From assembly GCA_016708435.1 (NCBI GenBank), contig JADJFV010000038.1:62001-126000 (forward strand): DNA of 64,000 nt. The letters run 5' to 3'. Positions 36,883 through 46,529 of the stretch are shown piece by piece. The translations under genes and the position numbers were made by a program. Source of the DNA: Leptospiraceae bacterium (GTDB lineage: Bacteria; Spirochaetota; Leptospiria; Leptospirales; Leptospiraceae). Every line of letters begins with the position of its first letter. Positions within the stretch are counted from its first letter, which is position 1. Below the pieces are notes generated by a model. That model ran no database searches, was not told the DNA's origin, and was given only the letters and a program-made list of their open reading frames with translations.

Positions 36883-37008
36883 AATATAATAAAAAAAGGA
36901 CTTATAAACAAATAAACCAATTCCTATCTAATTGGCAACTAATATTATTAAGTTTGCAAATTCAATCCCAGCTTTCAACGTGGTATGGAACTCTTTTTAG
37001 GAATTGCT

Positions 37009-37695
37009 ATGTCCATTGTGAAAATTGAAAATCTAAAAAAATCTTATTATATTTCTGATAAAGGTGTTCCCATACTTTGGGATCTGAACCTAGAAATTGG
37101 CGAAGGTGAAATAGTATCAGTCGAAGGATCCTCTGGTGTTGGAAAATCTACGCTTCTGAATATCCTAGGTGCGATGGATGAATTCGATAGTGGTTTAGTA
37201 GAAGTATGCGGCGTGAATCTCGGAACTATCACGAACACGGAAAAAGAAAAATTTAGAGCCAATAAGATTTCCTTTATCTTTCAGCACCATCTCCTGCTGC
37301 CTGATTTTACTGCCTTGGAAAATGTTATGATTCCTCTTTTAATTAGCAAAATGAATATCATCAAAGCAAAACAGGAAGCCATTTCGATGTTACAAAAAGT
37401 AGGATTGGGAGAAAGACTAGATAGTTTTCCTTCTCAATTATCCGGTGGGGAAAGTGCAAGAGTTGGAGTAGCAAGAGCGCTCGTTTCTAAGAAACAACTG
37501 GTGTTAGCCGATGAGCCAACAGGAAACTTAGACAGAGAAAACTCCAAGAATCTAATGGGGCTTATCCTCGAACTACAAAGAGATTTGAAATTCTCTATGG
37601 TATTAGTAACACATGATATGGAATTAGCCGCAATGGCAAACAAAAGAAATAAAATGCTTTCTGGAAAATTGCAACCGATTCAAGTTACTGTCTAA
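37009..37695 (+). CDS. ABC transporter ATPase, LolD/MacB type
   Basis: From ATG 37009 (AGGA upstream; an ATG at 36985 is less likely) the 228-residue ATPase has Walker A 'GSSGVGKST', Q-loop 'FIFQHHLLLPDFTALENVMIPL', signature 'LSGGESARVGVARAL', Walker B 'LVLADEPTGNLD' and a His switch. The Q-loop text is typical of LolD, which powers lipoprotein release from the inner membrane. Its permease (LolC/LolE) is not next to it. The 3' end overlaps the convergent TrkA gene by 4 bp. Confidence 0.85.
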   Translation: MSIVKIENLKKSYYISDKGVPILWDLNLEIGEGEIVSVEGSSGVGKSTLLNILGAMDEFDSGLVEVCGVNLGTITNTEKEKFRANKISFIFQHHLLLPDFTALENVMIPLLISKMNIIKAKQEAISMLQKVGLGERLDSFPSQLSGGESARVGVARALVSKKQLVLADEPTGNLDRENSKNLMGLILELQRDLKFSMVLVTHDMELAAMANKRNKMLSGKLQPIQVTV

Positions 37696-38390
37696 ATCAA
37701 ATTCAAAAATTTCTCTACATCTCTGTGATTGCCGAATACTACCATAATATCCTTTGAGCGAAAGACTGTTTCAGCGGAAGGAATGCCTAAAGTTTCTAAA
37801 ATCGCTTCGTCTTCTCTGCGTTTGCCTTTTGTAGCATTCTTATATCTCTTAATGGTAACAAGGAGCAAATTGTATTTTTCCTTTAACTTCACATCCATAA
37901 TTGTCTTACCATTGAAAAATTCTGGAACGAGAAGTTCGGCAATTCGATATTCTTCGGAAAGAATAATACTTCCTTTTATATTTGCATGACCAAACATCTC
38001 AGCCATATTTTTTGCAGCCCGCTCTTCTGGATTAAATATATGCGTGATTCCAAGCATCTTCAAAATTCGAACATGAAGCTGTGTCTGATAACGAGCGATA
38101 ATTTCTTTTACACCGATTCGCCTTAATATATCACTTGTAATGACAAGAGTTTCGAAATCATCAGCAGTGGCTAATATGACGTAGTCGAAATCTTCTAATC
38201 CCTGTGCTTCCATTGAGCTTTCATCTGTAGAATCAAGACAGACTGCATTGGTGCAGACATCTTTAATCTCTTCGATGAGTTCCATTTTTTTGTCGATAGC
38301 GATGACTTCATGTTTTTCTTCGTATAAGCATTTTACCAATTCTTTTCCAAAGTCACCTAGACCGATTACTGCAATTTTTTTTCTATTCAT
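37692..38390 (-). CDS. TrkA/KtrA-type potassium channel regulator (RCK)
   Basis: The 232-residue protein has a Rossmann TrkA-N domain, 'VIGLGDFGKELVKCL', with the acidic nucleotide-binding Asp of 'AIDKK' and 'DYVILATADD', followed by a TrkA-C domain from about 145. Such proteins gate K+ transporters in response to NAD(H) or ATP/ADP. No TrkH/KtrB gene is nearby. It starts 6 bp after the large ankyrin gene, in the same direction, so the two are co-transcribed. Confidence 0.85.
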   Translation of the reverse strand: MNRKKIAVIGLGDFGKELVKCLYEEKHEVIAIDKKMELIEEIKDVCTNAVCLDSTDESSMEAQGLEDFDYVILATADDFETLVITSDILRRIGVKEIIARYQTQLHVRILKMLGITHIFNPEERAAKNMAEMFGHANIKGSIILSEEYRIAELLVPEFFNGKTIMDVKLKEKYNLLLVTIKRYKNATKGKRREDEAILETLGIPSAETVFRSKDIMVVFGNHRDVEKFLNLI

Positions 38391-38396
38391 AAATTC

Positions 38397-41300
38397 CTAC
38401 TGTAACAATTCGATAATTTCTTTGTATCCTAAATCTCTCGCATACGATAATGCAGTGTAACCGTGAATATCCGCAATACTGCGATCAGCACCACTTTCTA
38501 ACAAAATCTTCACAGTGTCTTTGTCGCCTAAAGCCGTCGCAATCATAAGTGGAGTCAAGCTATTTTTATCCTTTTCATTTATCTCAATGACTGAATAACT
38601 CACTTGACTTTTCTTAGGAAAATCAAGTAATATTTTAAGAGTATCTCTATAGCCTTTGGTTACAGCAAGATGGAGTAGATTTGATCCGTCAAATAATTTT
38701 TCGTTTATATTGGCATTGTTCTTTAAAAGCATCCTGACAATTTCAGAATGACCGTTCTCAACAGCAAGGATAAGAGCTGTTTTGTGCTTGCGATTTTCTT
38801 CTGCAAGTCGAGCTTTTCTATCTAACAAAATTTTGACGATAAATTTATTGCCTCTCTCGATTGCCATCATGAGTGCATTATTTCCATCCGAGAATTTAAA
38901 ATGGGGATTTGCTTTTTTCTTTAAAAGCTTTTCTGCGATTTCGAACTCATCGCCTTTTACTGCTGCCATAAGAGAAGAGCCGAAGTATTTATTCAAAGCA
39001 TTTACATGAACTCGTTTGTCGAGTAGCATTTGAGCAATGAGCGGATGACCATACCGAGAAGCGATAGACAGCGCGTTATCCCCAGCTTCATTCTTTGCAC
39101 TTGCAATTGCCCCTTTATCAAGTAGAAGCTGAACAATCTCCGCATTACCATGAAATGCCGCACTCATCAGTGGAGTGCTTCCAGTTTTCGTTTGAAAATT
39201 TATTTCTGCTTTGTAATCCACTAAAAGCTTGGCTATTTTATAGTTGCCTCTATCACATGCCGCCATTAAAGGAGTTTCCATTTCCATATTAAAAATATTT
39301 GCGTCTGCTCCTTTTTCGAGTAAGTCTTTTACCTCTGACACGCGCAGAAAGCGAACAGCAAGCTCAAGTAAAGAATTGCCCTTATCATTTTTCCAATTTA
39401 GTATTTTACCATCGAATTCTTTTTTTAATAATTCATACTGTAAAGAAGCCGTTTCTTCTAATGCTTTCTCATCTGCTACTGATTTCATAAATACATTCAG
39501 AATTTTTTCGTAGCCATTAGCCTTTGCTAAATCTAAAGCACTCATTCCTGTCTTCGCCTTTACATGAAGATCTGGATTTTTTTCTAATAGCATTTTTATA
39601 ATTTCAGATTCGTTCTCTTTCGAAAGACAAATCATATACAGTGGAGTTCTATTTTCTAAATCCTTTGCATTCACATCTGCGTTATACGATAGAAGTAGTT
39701 TTACAATGCGGGGATTCTTATGCCAGGCAGAAGCATGAAGTGGAGTAAGCCCTTTTTCATTTGGTAGATTTACTTTCGCTTTAAATTCAAGAGCAATCTT
39801 AACTAGTTCAAATTGATTGTAATAGGCAGAGCTATAAAGAAAACTATCTCCCGCATAATCTTTAGTATTCGCATCGGCGCCTGCTCCTAAAAGAAGTCGA
39901 GTGATAAAAAAGTGTGACGGATAAATGAAATTATCCTTTTCGAGTCTCGCAAAATGAATAGGTTGTAATACTGCATCCGATCCAGACGAATCTTTTAGAT
40001 TCAAATCGGCTTTGTTCTCTAAAAGAAATTTTGCAGATTTAAAACTTCCAAAGAAGGCTGAATGCATGAGAGGGCTTTTTCCTTTATCTCCATATTGCTC
40101 ATTGATAGAAATTTCTCCAGAGTTAATAAGACTGGAAAGCTTATCAATATTATCCTCTTTAATTGCATCGATTAAAGCTTTGCTTTCCGGTTTAAAAACC
40201 CGGTCGTCTTTTATTGCGACTGGTTTTACTGGAGTGACAGGTTTTGGAGGAGGTTTATAGGCTGGATTTAGCATTTGCACAACTGCCCAGTGATTGTTTT
40301 TGACAGCGAGTGTAAGAGCCGATTCTTTTTTTCGATTCAGACGCTTTGCTTTTGCTTTATTTGTTAGGAGCAAATTGACAATATCTGCAAACCCGCGCTC
40401 GGAAGCGAGCATCATTGGGGTATTTCCTTCTTTGTCCCGAATATTCAAATCAAATTTTTGCTCAATGAAATATTGCACGGATTTAAAGTCATTGTAGAAA
40501 GCTGCGCTTAATACTCCGTAGTCTCTAAACTTCCCACGTTTCGTTTTTGTTTTTCTTTCTAGTAGAATTTGTGCAATGTCATGTTGTCGATTTTTAGAAT
40601 TACGAATTGCATTGTAAAGGGCAGTTTCATAAGTTTGACTTGGCTCTTCTATATTTATTCCTTTTTCTAAAAGCAAATTTACAAGATTCAAATTTCCTTT
40701 ATAGCAAGCGAGCATAAATACACTGTAGCCTTTTTGTGACTTAGCAAATAGATCAGAGCCTGCATTTAAAAGTAAGTCTATTAACTCCTGCTCTTCCGAA
40801 AGTATTGCATACATAAACGGAGTATAACCCTTATTATCCATCACATTTAAATCTGCCTTTCTTGCGATCAAAGTTTTCACTACTTCTTTTTGCTTTTTAT
40901 CAATTGCGTGGACGATTGCGGTCATTCCCTCGCTATCTTTAATATTCAAATCAGGATTCTTTTCGAGGATAAGACTAATTATTTCCATTTGATCAAAGTA
41001 GATGGCTTGCATTAGAGCAGTATCACCCATAAAATTTTGAATATTTACGTTTGCATTTTTTTCCAAAAGAAATTTTGCAAGTTCAACATCCTTGCTTTCA
41101 ATAGCAATATGCAGAAGTGTATTTCCATCTTTATTTCGCAGATTCAAGTCTGCATTCTTTGAAATCAAAAATTCGAATATTTCTTTGTCCTTTCTTCTCA
41201 CCATCAAAACCGATTCCCCATCTTCTTTTTGGTGATTGACATTAGCCCCTCTTTCGATTAAGAGTGTTAGAATCGGTAACTCATTTGCTTTACCGGATTG

Positions 41301-41690
41301 TTTGTCCAGATAATTCATAAGCAGGTTGGCACCACTGATGTCTTCTTCATTTACATCAGCACCATATTCAATGAGTGTATTGATAATTTCTGTAAGATTT
41401 TTTTGGCAAGCAATGCGTAGAGCAGTTTCGTTGCGATAATTAATTGCATTGGGGTCTGCTTTTTTTTCTAGCAGAGCTTTTACAATTCCAATTGCTCCGA
41501 AATGAGTTGCAAGCATAAGAGGTGTAGTATTATACTCATTACCTGCATTTATATCTGCGCCGTTCTCAATCGCACGGTTAATATCAGTTATGCTCCGCTT
41601 TCTGACTGCTTCAAAAAGATCTTCCGTCGGTCCTGCATACAATGAATTAAGAATGGAAATAAAAAAAAGAAATCTAAAAAAAAATTGCAT
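38397..41690 (-). CDS. Exported giant ankyrin-repeat protein
   Basis: The 1097-residue protein has a signal peptide ('FRFLFFISILNSLYA|GP') and then ankyrin repeats along almost its whole length, roughly 28-30 units of about 33 residues ('NTPLMLATHFGAIGIVKALLEKKADPNA'). A Pro/Val-rich linker near 485-505 splits the array in two. Ankyrin repeats bind proteins. With a signal peptide this array should lie in the periplasm or outside, which is less usual. The repeats are degenerate in sequence, suggesting long divergence. Co-transcribed with a cytoplasmic TrkA protein, so a link to ion transport is possible but unproven. Confidence 0.88.
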   Translation of the reverse strand: MQFFFRFLFFISILNSLYAGPTEDLFEAVRKRSITDINRAIENGADINAGNEYNTTPLMLATHFGAIGIVKALLEKKADPNAINYRNETALRIACQKNLTEIINTLIEYGADVNEEDISGANLLMNYLDKQSGKANELPILTLLIERGANVNHQKEDGESVLMVRRKDKEIFEFLISKNADLNLRNKDGNTLLHIAIESKDVELAKFLLEKNANVNIQNFMGDTALMQAIYFDQMEIISLILEKNPDLNIKDSEGMTAIVHAIDKKQKEVVKTLIARKADLNVMDNKGYTPFMYAILSEEQELIDLLLNAGSDLFAKSQKGYSVFMLACYKGNLNLVNLLLEKGINIEEPSQTYETALYNAIRNSKNRQHDIAQILLERKTKTKRGKFRDYGVLSAAFYNDFKSVQYFIEQKFDLNIRDKEGNTPMMLASERGFADIVNLLLTNKAKAKRLNRKKESALTLAVKNNHWAVVQMLNPAYKPPPKPVTPVKPVAIKDDRVFKPESKALIDAIKEDNIDKLSSLINSGEISINEQYGDKGKSPLMHSAFFGSFKSAKFLLENKADLNLKDSSGSDAVLQPIHFARLEKDNFIYPSHFFITRLLLGAGADANTKDYAGDSFLYSSAYYNQFELVKIALEFKAKVNLPNEKGLTPLHASAWHKNPRIVKLLLSYNADVNAKDLENRTPLYMICLSKENESEIIKMLLEKNPDLHVKAKTGMSALDLAKANGYEKILNVFMKSVADEKALEETASLQYELLKKEFDGKILNWKNDKGNSLLELAVRFLRVSEVKDLLEKGADANIFNMEMETPLMAACDRGNYKIAKLLVDYKAEINFQTKTGSTPLMSAAFHGNAEIVQLLLDKGAIASAKNEAGDNALSIASRYGHPLIAQMLLDKRVHVNALNKYFGSSLMAAVKGDEFEIAEKLLKKKANPHFKFSDGNNALMMAIERGNKFIVKILLDRKARLAEENRKHKTALILAVENGHSEIVRMLLKNNANINEKLFDGSNLLHLAVTKGYRDTLKILLDFPKKSQVSYSVIEINEKDKNSLTPLMIATALGDKDTVKILLESGADRSIADIHGYTALSYARDLGYKEIIELLQ

Positions 41691-41791
41691 GTTCTTACTT
41701 TTAAGGATAGGGCTTTTCTGAAAAGTGAAAAATAATAAACCCTATCGTAACAACTCAGTGCCTCTGTGGCAATCTTTTTTATGTTGAGTTA

Positions 41792-43363
41792 TTAGAACAA
41801 TGCGGATGCTAGGTTCTTTATTACATCAAACGCATTTGCTTCTAGCTTTGTGTTATTCTGAAGCACTAAATTATATTCTGTGGGGTTAAAGGCAAATGTC
41901 TTTGTTTTGAATTCTAAAGTAAATCCAGGCCAGAGGGAAGTGTTTCGTCCTGACTTGTCCACATACCAACTATTGCAACTATCTGCCCAAACAGATTTTT
42001 TTAATCTTTTTTGTAATTCAGAATTATAAATATCTAAGACTTCTTGTTTTACATCCATGTATTTCAAATTATTTTCTTTGATGCTCTTAATGCACTGTGT
42101 TATATACTGTGCTTGCGATTCAATCATATAAATCATCGAGCTATGCGCTAGACCACTGTTCGGACCTGTCATTAAAAAAAGATTTGGAAAACCAGAAATG
42201 GTTGTGCCTAAGTAGGCTTTAGCGCCGTTTAGTTTCCATGTTTCATTTAAGCTTTGATTTTTTAATCCAATGATCTCAAAGGGTGCGCCTGTTTTGGCTC
42301 CATGAAATCCTGTTGCAGCAATGATTGTGTCTACAAAGATTTCTTTCCCATCTTTTGTCAGAATACTTTTTTCACGCACTTCTTCGATTCCAGAAGTAAT
42401 CAGCTCTACATTTTTTCGCTCTAATGCTGGATAATAGTTATTAGACAGTAAAACTCTTTTACATCCAAAGAGGTAATTTGGCGTTAGCTTTTCTCGTAGC
42501 GTTGGGTCTTTGATACTTTTTTTCAAGTATTCTCTTGCTGCTTGCTCAAATGCTTTCATTAGATCGGGATTTATTACGAGTCCTAAAATTCGAATTTCTA
42601 AAATCCAGTAAATATATTCTCGATAGAGTTGTTGGGCGACAGGAAGGATACTATAGAGTAACCTCTCTTGGGCAGAAATTTCTCTGTCTGATTTTGAAAT
42701 AATCCAGGGTGGTGTTCTTTGAAATAGGCTTAATTTCTTTACGATAGCTGCAATAGCCGGAACGATTTGAATTCCACTGGCTCCTGTCCCAATCACTGCG
42801 ACTTCTTTTCCATTTAAGTCATAGGAATGATCCCATTTGGCTGAGTGAAATATTTTTCCTTTAAAACTATCGAGTCCTTTTATGTCCGGTAGAGAAGGAC
42901 GACTGAGTCCTCCATTGCCTGAAACTACAGTGTGGGCTAAGAATGTTTTTCCGCTCTCAGTATGAACTTCCCATATACCGTTTGCTTCTTGAAAATAGAT
43001 TCCTTTCACGGATGTGTTAAACTCGATTATATGACGCAAATCATATTTATCCACACAAAAATTCATATAAGCTAAAATTTCAGACTGTTCTCCGAACATT
43101 TTCTTCCAGTTGGGATTTGGTTCAAAGGAATAGGAATATAAATGGGACTGAACATCACACTCGGCACCCGGATAGGTATTGTCTCTCCATGTCCCTCCTA
43201 TTGCATCTCTTTGTTCTAGAATTTTAATTGAACTAATCCCTGCTTGCCTTAACTTGATTGCCATGCAGATTCCAGAAAATCCAGTTCCGATAATGATTGT
43301 ATCGAATACTTTTTTATTCTGACTGACCGAGTTTGTCTCCTGCTCTGTTTTATGTGTTGTCAT
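41792..43363 (-). CDS. Flavin monooxygenase, Baeyer-Villiger type
   Basis: The 523-residue enzyme has an FAD motif 'IIGTGFSGICMAIKL', a Baeyer-Villiger signature-like 'FKGKIFHSAKWDH' (FXGXXXHXXXW), and an NADPH motif 'VIGTGASGIQIVPAIA'. 'GATGFHGAKTGAPF'-type text occurs around 'AATGFHGAKTG'. Such enzymes insert oxygen into ketones or hydroxylate lipophilic substrates using NADPH. ATG 43363 has a GGAG site. It stands alone, so its substrate is unknown. Confidence 0.9.
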   Translation of the reverse strand: MTTHKTEQETNSVSQNKKVFDTIIIGTGFSGICMAIKLRQAGISSIKILEQRDAIGGTWRDNTYPGAECDVQSHLYSYSFEPNPNWKKMFGEQSEILAYMNFCVDKYDLRHIIEFNTSVKGIYFQEANGIWEVHTESGKTFLAHTVVSGNGGLSRPSLPDIKGLDSFKGKIFHSAKWDHSYDLNGKEVAVIGTGASGIQIVPAIAAIVKKLSLFQRTPPWIISKSDREISAQERLLYSILPVAQQLYREYIYWILEIRILGLVINPDLMKAFEQAAREYLKKSIKDPTLREKLTPNYLFGCKRVLLSNNYYPALERKNVELITSGIEEVREKSILTKDGKEIFVDTIIAATGFHGAKTGAPFEIIGLKNQSLNETWKLNGAKAYLGTTISGFPNLFLMTGPNSGLAHSSMIYMIESQAQYITQCIKSIKENNLKYMDVKQEVLDIYNSELQKRLKKSVWADSCNSWYVDKSGRNTSLWPGFTLEFKTKTFAFNPTEYNLVLQNNTKLEANAFDVIKNLASALF

Positions 43364-43656
43364 TTAATACTCCTGCAAGTTTGAAGATTAGCATTGTTAA
43401 AATACTAAGTTCAATTCTTTTGAAATTATTCTAGCAAGATTTTTTAGATATGTCGCTTGAACTTATAATTTTAAACACTTTTTTGTGTAAAAAATTATAA
43501 GTTAGGACTTTTTTAAAAAAAACTACCAATGCATACCATAGTAGATTTCCAGATTAGTTACCTTTTTTAATTTTGATTTTCAGTAAATAGGTTTTGTCTC
43601 AATAAAAGATTGAATTTGGTAAAAATGTTTTACAAATTGAAGTGATTTAACATTTT

Positions 43657-44217
43657 ATGAATATGAAATATATAATCGTATTTTTGTTCATAATATTCGG
43701 ATATTCATCATTAGCCGCTAAAACTCCTAAGAAATTTACTGATTCGATTGTCTTAAAGAATGGAACAGTGTTAAACGGAATTAGAGTTACGAATACTGTT
43801 ACTGTAAAAACAGAAGATGGAGGAACTATCATCTATAAGAAGAAGGATATTTCTGAAATACGAAAAGACAGTTCTGTAAAAGAGAATGAATCTGCCAAAA
43901 AACAAAGTAAAGAAGGCAGCGAAACCGCTAAGAAGGAAAGAAGTTCGCTGAATGTTTTATGGAGTGATTACCGAGGAGTTATGCAATGGGAAGATGCAAT
44001 GGCAGTATGTTCCAATTTAGGAATGCGACTTCCGACGATCAGTGAACTTAGAGAAGCATTTATCAATGGAACGACGGAGGCTTGGAAGAAAGATGGGCTA
44101 TTTTATTGGTCATCTACGCCAAGTGAATCCGACCATTCCTTTAACATCGGAATTAGTAACGGACATTTATTTGTGGATGATCGAAGTTTTGTAAATGATG
44201 TTCGATGCGTGCGTTAG
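43657..44217 (+). CDS. Secreted DUF1566 (Lcl-like) domain protein
   Basis: The 186-residue protein has a signal peptide ('FLFIIFGYSSLAA|KT'), then a small beta domain (25-68; 'IVLKNGTVLNGIRVTN'). A Lys/Ser/Glu-rich linker follows, and then a DUF1566 domain, 'MQWEDAMAVCSNLGMRLPTISELREAF', with 'FYWSSTP' and a final 'VRCVR'. The two cysteines probably form a disulfide. DUF1566 proteins are exported and of uncertain role. The start has two close ATGs (43657, 43663) and a weak ribosome site. The preceding 43364-43656 contains nothing recognisable. Its end overlaps the convergent AraC gene by 4 bp. Confidence 0.8.
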   Translation: MNMKYIIVFLFIIFGYSSLAAKTPKKFTDSIVLKNGTVLNGIRVTNTVTVKTEDGGTIIYKKKDISEIRKDSSVKENESAKKQSKEGSETAKKERSSLNVLWSDYRGVMQWEDAMAVCSNLGMRLPTISELREAFINGTTEAWKKDGLFYWSSTPSESDHSFNIGISNGHLFVDDRSFVNDVRCVR

Positions 44218-45323
44218 TTTCTTTCTTTTTTCTCTCTGTATTCGCTTGGTCTGAGCCCCGTGACTTTTAAGAAATGAGAGTTAAAAGTTCCCTTTGAGTT
44301 AAATCCAACTTCATAGGCAACAGAGAGAATAGAACGTTTAGTATCCGCAAGTAAGATTTTTTCGGCTTCGGCGATGCGATAGGCGTTAATGAATTCGTTA
44401 AAATTTTTTTTGTATGTTTCGTTTAAAATGCGAGAGAGTTGATGAGGTGTTATGCTCAACTCTTCTGCGAGAGTATTGAGTCTTAGTTCATCATCGAGAT
44501 AAATTTTTTGTTCTAACATAAGCTCATCTATTCGCTTGCATACGACAGCGACATTGACTTCTGTTAATAGGGTAGTCTCATATTTTTTTTGTTTAATGTC
44601 ATTTTGCAGAGAAATAAAAAACTTCGGATACTTTGTATCAAATACATAGATTAAAATTATAGTAATCGTTAGAATGCAAACTCCGAGAGAAAAGATCGGC
44701 TGAATCTGCAATAAAAAACCAATGCAAATTAATATCACACCAATAATAGGGATAATCAAGATTATCCAGACAAACTTAGTATAATTGATTTCAAATCTAG
44801 TAGTTATTCGTAAAAACATATAACCCATATAACCAAAGTATGATAAAATATGGATCATTGCTAGAATATAGAGTAGTTTATAGGGAGTGATGCTTGTTTC
44901 ATATAATGCTTTTTGTATTAAGGATTGTTTTAATTCTATTGGAAAAAGAAGAAAAATTAAATCAAACACAAGAGCAATGTCCGCAGGTATTAGATGATAG
45001 CGAAGATAAATTTTCTTATCACTCGTAAAATCAGTCACCGCAATTCCAAGGTTTAATATCATCGGACCGATGGCTAGAATGCTAGGTATAAAACTAAACG
45101 CGAGGTTGGGGTATTTTAATATTAGCCCCGTTGCATAGAATCCGAGGCGAAGCTGAATAAGTCCCAAAAAAAAGCCAATAAAGAATAGGTTGCCTAGTGA
45201 CTTCGATTTTTCCTTTTTAGAAATCTCAAGCAAGGTAAGTAAGAAACAAAGTCCGGTTCCAAACTGTATAAAAAAATGACTGAAGTCTTGTAGTATCTGA
45301 TTCATGATTTTTTTTAGATGCAC
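44214..45323 (-). CDS. AraC-family regulator with seven-helix membrane domain
   Basis: The 369-residue protein has about seven helices (residues 8-235) and a C-terminal AraC/XylS DNA-binding domain with two helix-turn-helix units ('ELSITPHQLSRILNETY' and 'SILSVAYEVGFNSKGTFNSHFLKVTGLRPSEYR'). This membrane-bound design is common in Leptospira and Bacteroidetes and couples an envelope signal to transcription. The target is unknown. It faces away from the PF10118 gene at 45587. Confidence 0.88.
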   Translation of the reverse strand: MHLKKIMNQILQDFSHFFIQFGTGLCFLLTLLEISKKEKSKSLGNLFFIGFFLGLIQLRLGFYATGLILKYPNLAFSFIPSILAIGPMILNLGIAVTDFTSDKKIYLRYHLIPADIALVFDLIFLLFPIELKQSLIQKALYETSITPYKLLYILAMIHILSYFGYMGYMFLRITTRFEINYTKFVWIILIIPIIGVILICIGFLLQIQPIFSLGVCILTITIILIYVFDTKYPKFFISLQNDIKQKKYETTLLTEVNVAVVCKRIDELMLEQKIYLDDELRLNTLAEELSITPHQLSRILNETYKKNFNEFINAYRIAEAEKILLADTKRSILSVAYEVGFNSKGTFNSHFLKVTGLRPSEYREKKERN

Positions 45324-45545
45324 ATTTTAGAATACCAATCAATTTAAACTGGATGAATCCTATTGATTAAGATTACTTAAATGAATACTTAAAAAAGCAA
45401 GCATTAGTTCCTTTTTTGGAAGTCAGTAATAAAATAAAAATCGTTCTGAATTATAATTCGAGACTCATTTTTTTGTAAGCAATTATAATTTACGCCGACA
45501 AAGTTATTTTTTTAAAGTAAAATAATTGCAATATCAATAGATACA

Positions 45546-45567
45546 CCGGTGTTCATCGGTGGTAATC
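45546..45567. repeat. ACCGATGAACACCGGT-type repeat
   Basis: A complement of the ACCACCGATGAACACCGAT motif seen at 27221, lying 20 bp before the start codon at 45587. Related arms are at 50554-50716 and 59557. Confidence 0.45.
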
Positions 45568-45586
45568 TTTTTTGTAGGAGGAAATT

Positions 45587-46435
45587 ATGGGTAGCACAGG
45601 ATCAATTAAAGTAAGACATGTAGATTTTGGATTGGGAAAAGAAATTCCGAATAATTGGTTTAAGGGAAATTTTTTGATAACGCATTTTGTAAATAGTTTT
45701 CATTTAATTTTTCCCGATGGAGAAAAATATTTTATTCGATCCGTGAAAGCACAAGAGGAGTTCATTCACGATCTAGAATTAAAAAAAAGAGTAAAGGCAT
45801 TTGTTGCACAAGAAGTCATTCATGGAAATGAGCACAAAGTTTTTTGGGAAACTCTAAAAAGACAGGGTTATGACATAGACAGTTTCTTAAATTTTTATAA
45901 TACTACCGCCCATGATTATCTCGAGCCAAGTCTGGAAAAACTATTCGGAGTAAAACACGCATTAGCCGTAACAGTAGCCCTAGAGCATTTCACTGCTAGT
46001 CTGGCTGAGTATGCTTTCAATGAGTTGAACGAGTTAGAAGGCGTTTCGGAAGATATGCGTCAAATGCTTTTATGGCATGCCTCTGAAGAAATCGAGCATA
46101 AAGCGGTCGCCTTTGATGTTTTAAAAATGGTAGATGATAGTTATTGGCTGCGAATGAGAGGCTTGATTCATGCAACCATCACTCTCAGTCTTTACTCGAT
46201 TATTGGTTTTATTTTATTCATGCTTCAGGAAATTAAGAAGGGAACGGTGATTAGCCCCTATGAGTTCTGGGAATTCTTCACTCATTTTATTTCTCTTGCT
46301 CGGACAATGGCAAAAGAAATCGTTCACTATATGAATCCTAGCTTTCATCCCGACCAAGTGGCAAACGAGCATTTGGCAAAGTATTTTTTTGATAAATACC
46401 AGGTAGAGAAAGTGAAGTTAAAAGTGGCAGTTTAA
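45587..46435 (+). CDS. Predicted metal-dependent hydrolase (PF10118)
   Basis: The 282-residue protein has His/Glu clusters typical of the family: 'FVAQEVIHGNEHKVFW', 'ALEHFTASLAEYAF' and 'WHASEEIEHKAVAFDV'. Together they look like a di-iron or other metal site in a helical bundle. A hydrophobic helix follows at about 203-225, so it may be membrane-associated. The biochemical reaction of the family is not established. A strong AGGAGG site supports the start. It stands alone and is followed by an inverted repeat. Confidence 0.85.
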   Translation: MGSTGSIKVRHVDFGLGKEIPNNWFKGNFLITHFVNSFHLIFPDGEKYFIRSVKAQEEFIHDLELKKRVKAFVAQEVIHGNEHKVFWETLKRQGYDIDSFLNFYNTTAHDYLEPSLEKLFGVKHALAVTVALEHFTASLAEYAFNELNELEGVSEDMRQMLLWHASEEIEHKAVAFDVLKMVDDSYWLRMRGLIHATITLSLYSIIGFILFMLQEIKKGTVISPYEFWEFFTHFISLARTMAKEIVHYMNPSFHPDQVANEHLAKYFFDKYQVEKVKLKVAV

Positions 46436-46438
46436 GAT

Positions 46439-46524
46439 TTGCCACAGAGGCGCAGAGACACCGAGTAATTGATTGCTTAAATAAAAAAAGAGAAATTCCG
46501 AACCTCTCTGCGTCTCTGTGGCAA
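46439..46524. repeat. Inverted repeat of TTGCCACAGAGGC type, possible two-way terminator
   Basis: 20-nt arms (46439-46458 and 46505-46524) match at 19 positions, TTGCCACAGAGGCGCAGAGA against its complement, with an A-rich 46-nt loop. They lie exactly between convergent stop codons at 46435 and 46530. Confidence 0.6.
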
Positions 46525-46529
46525 ATAAT

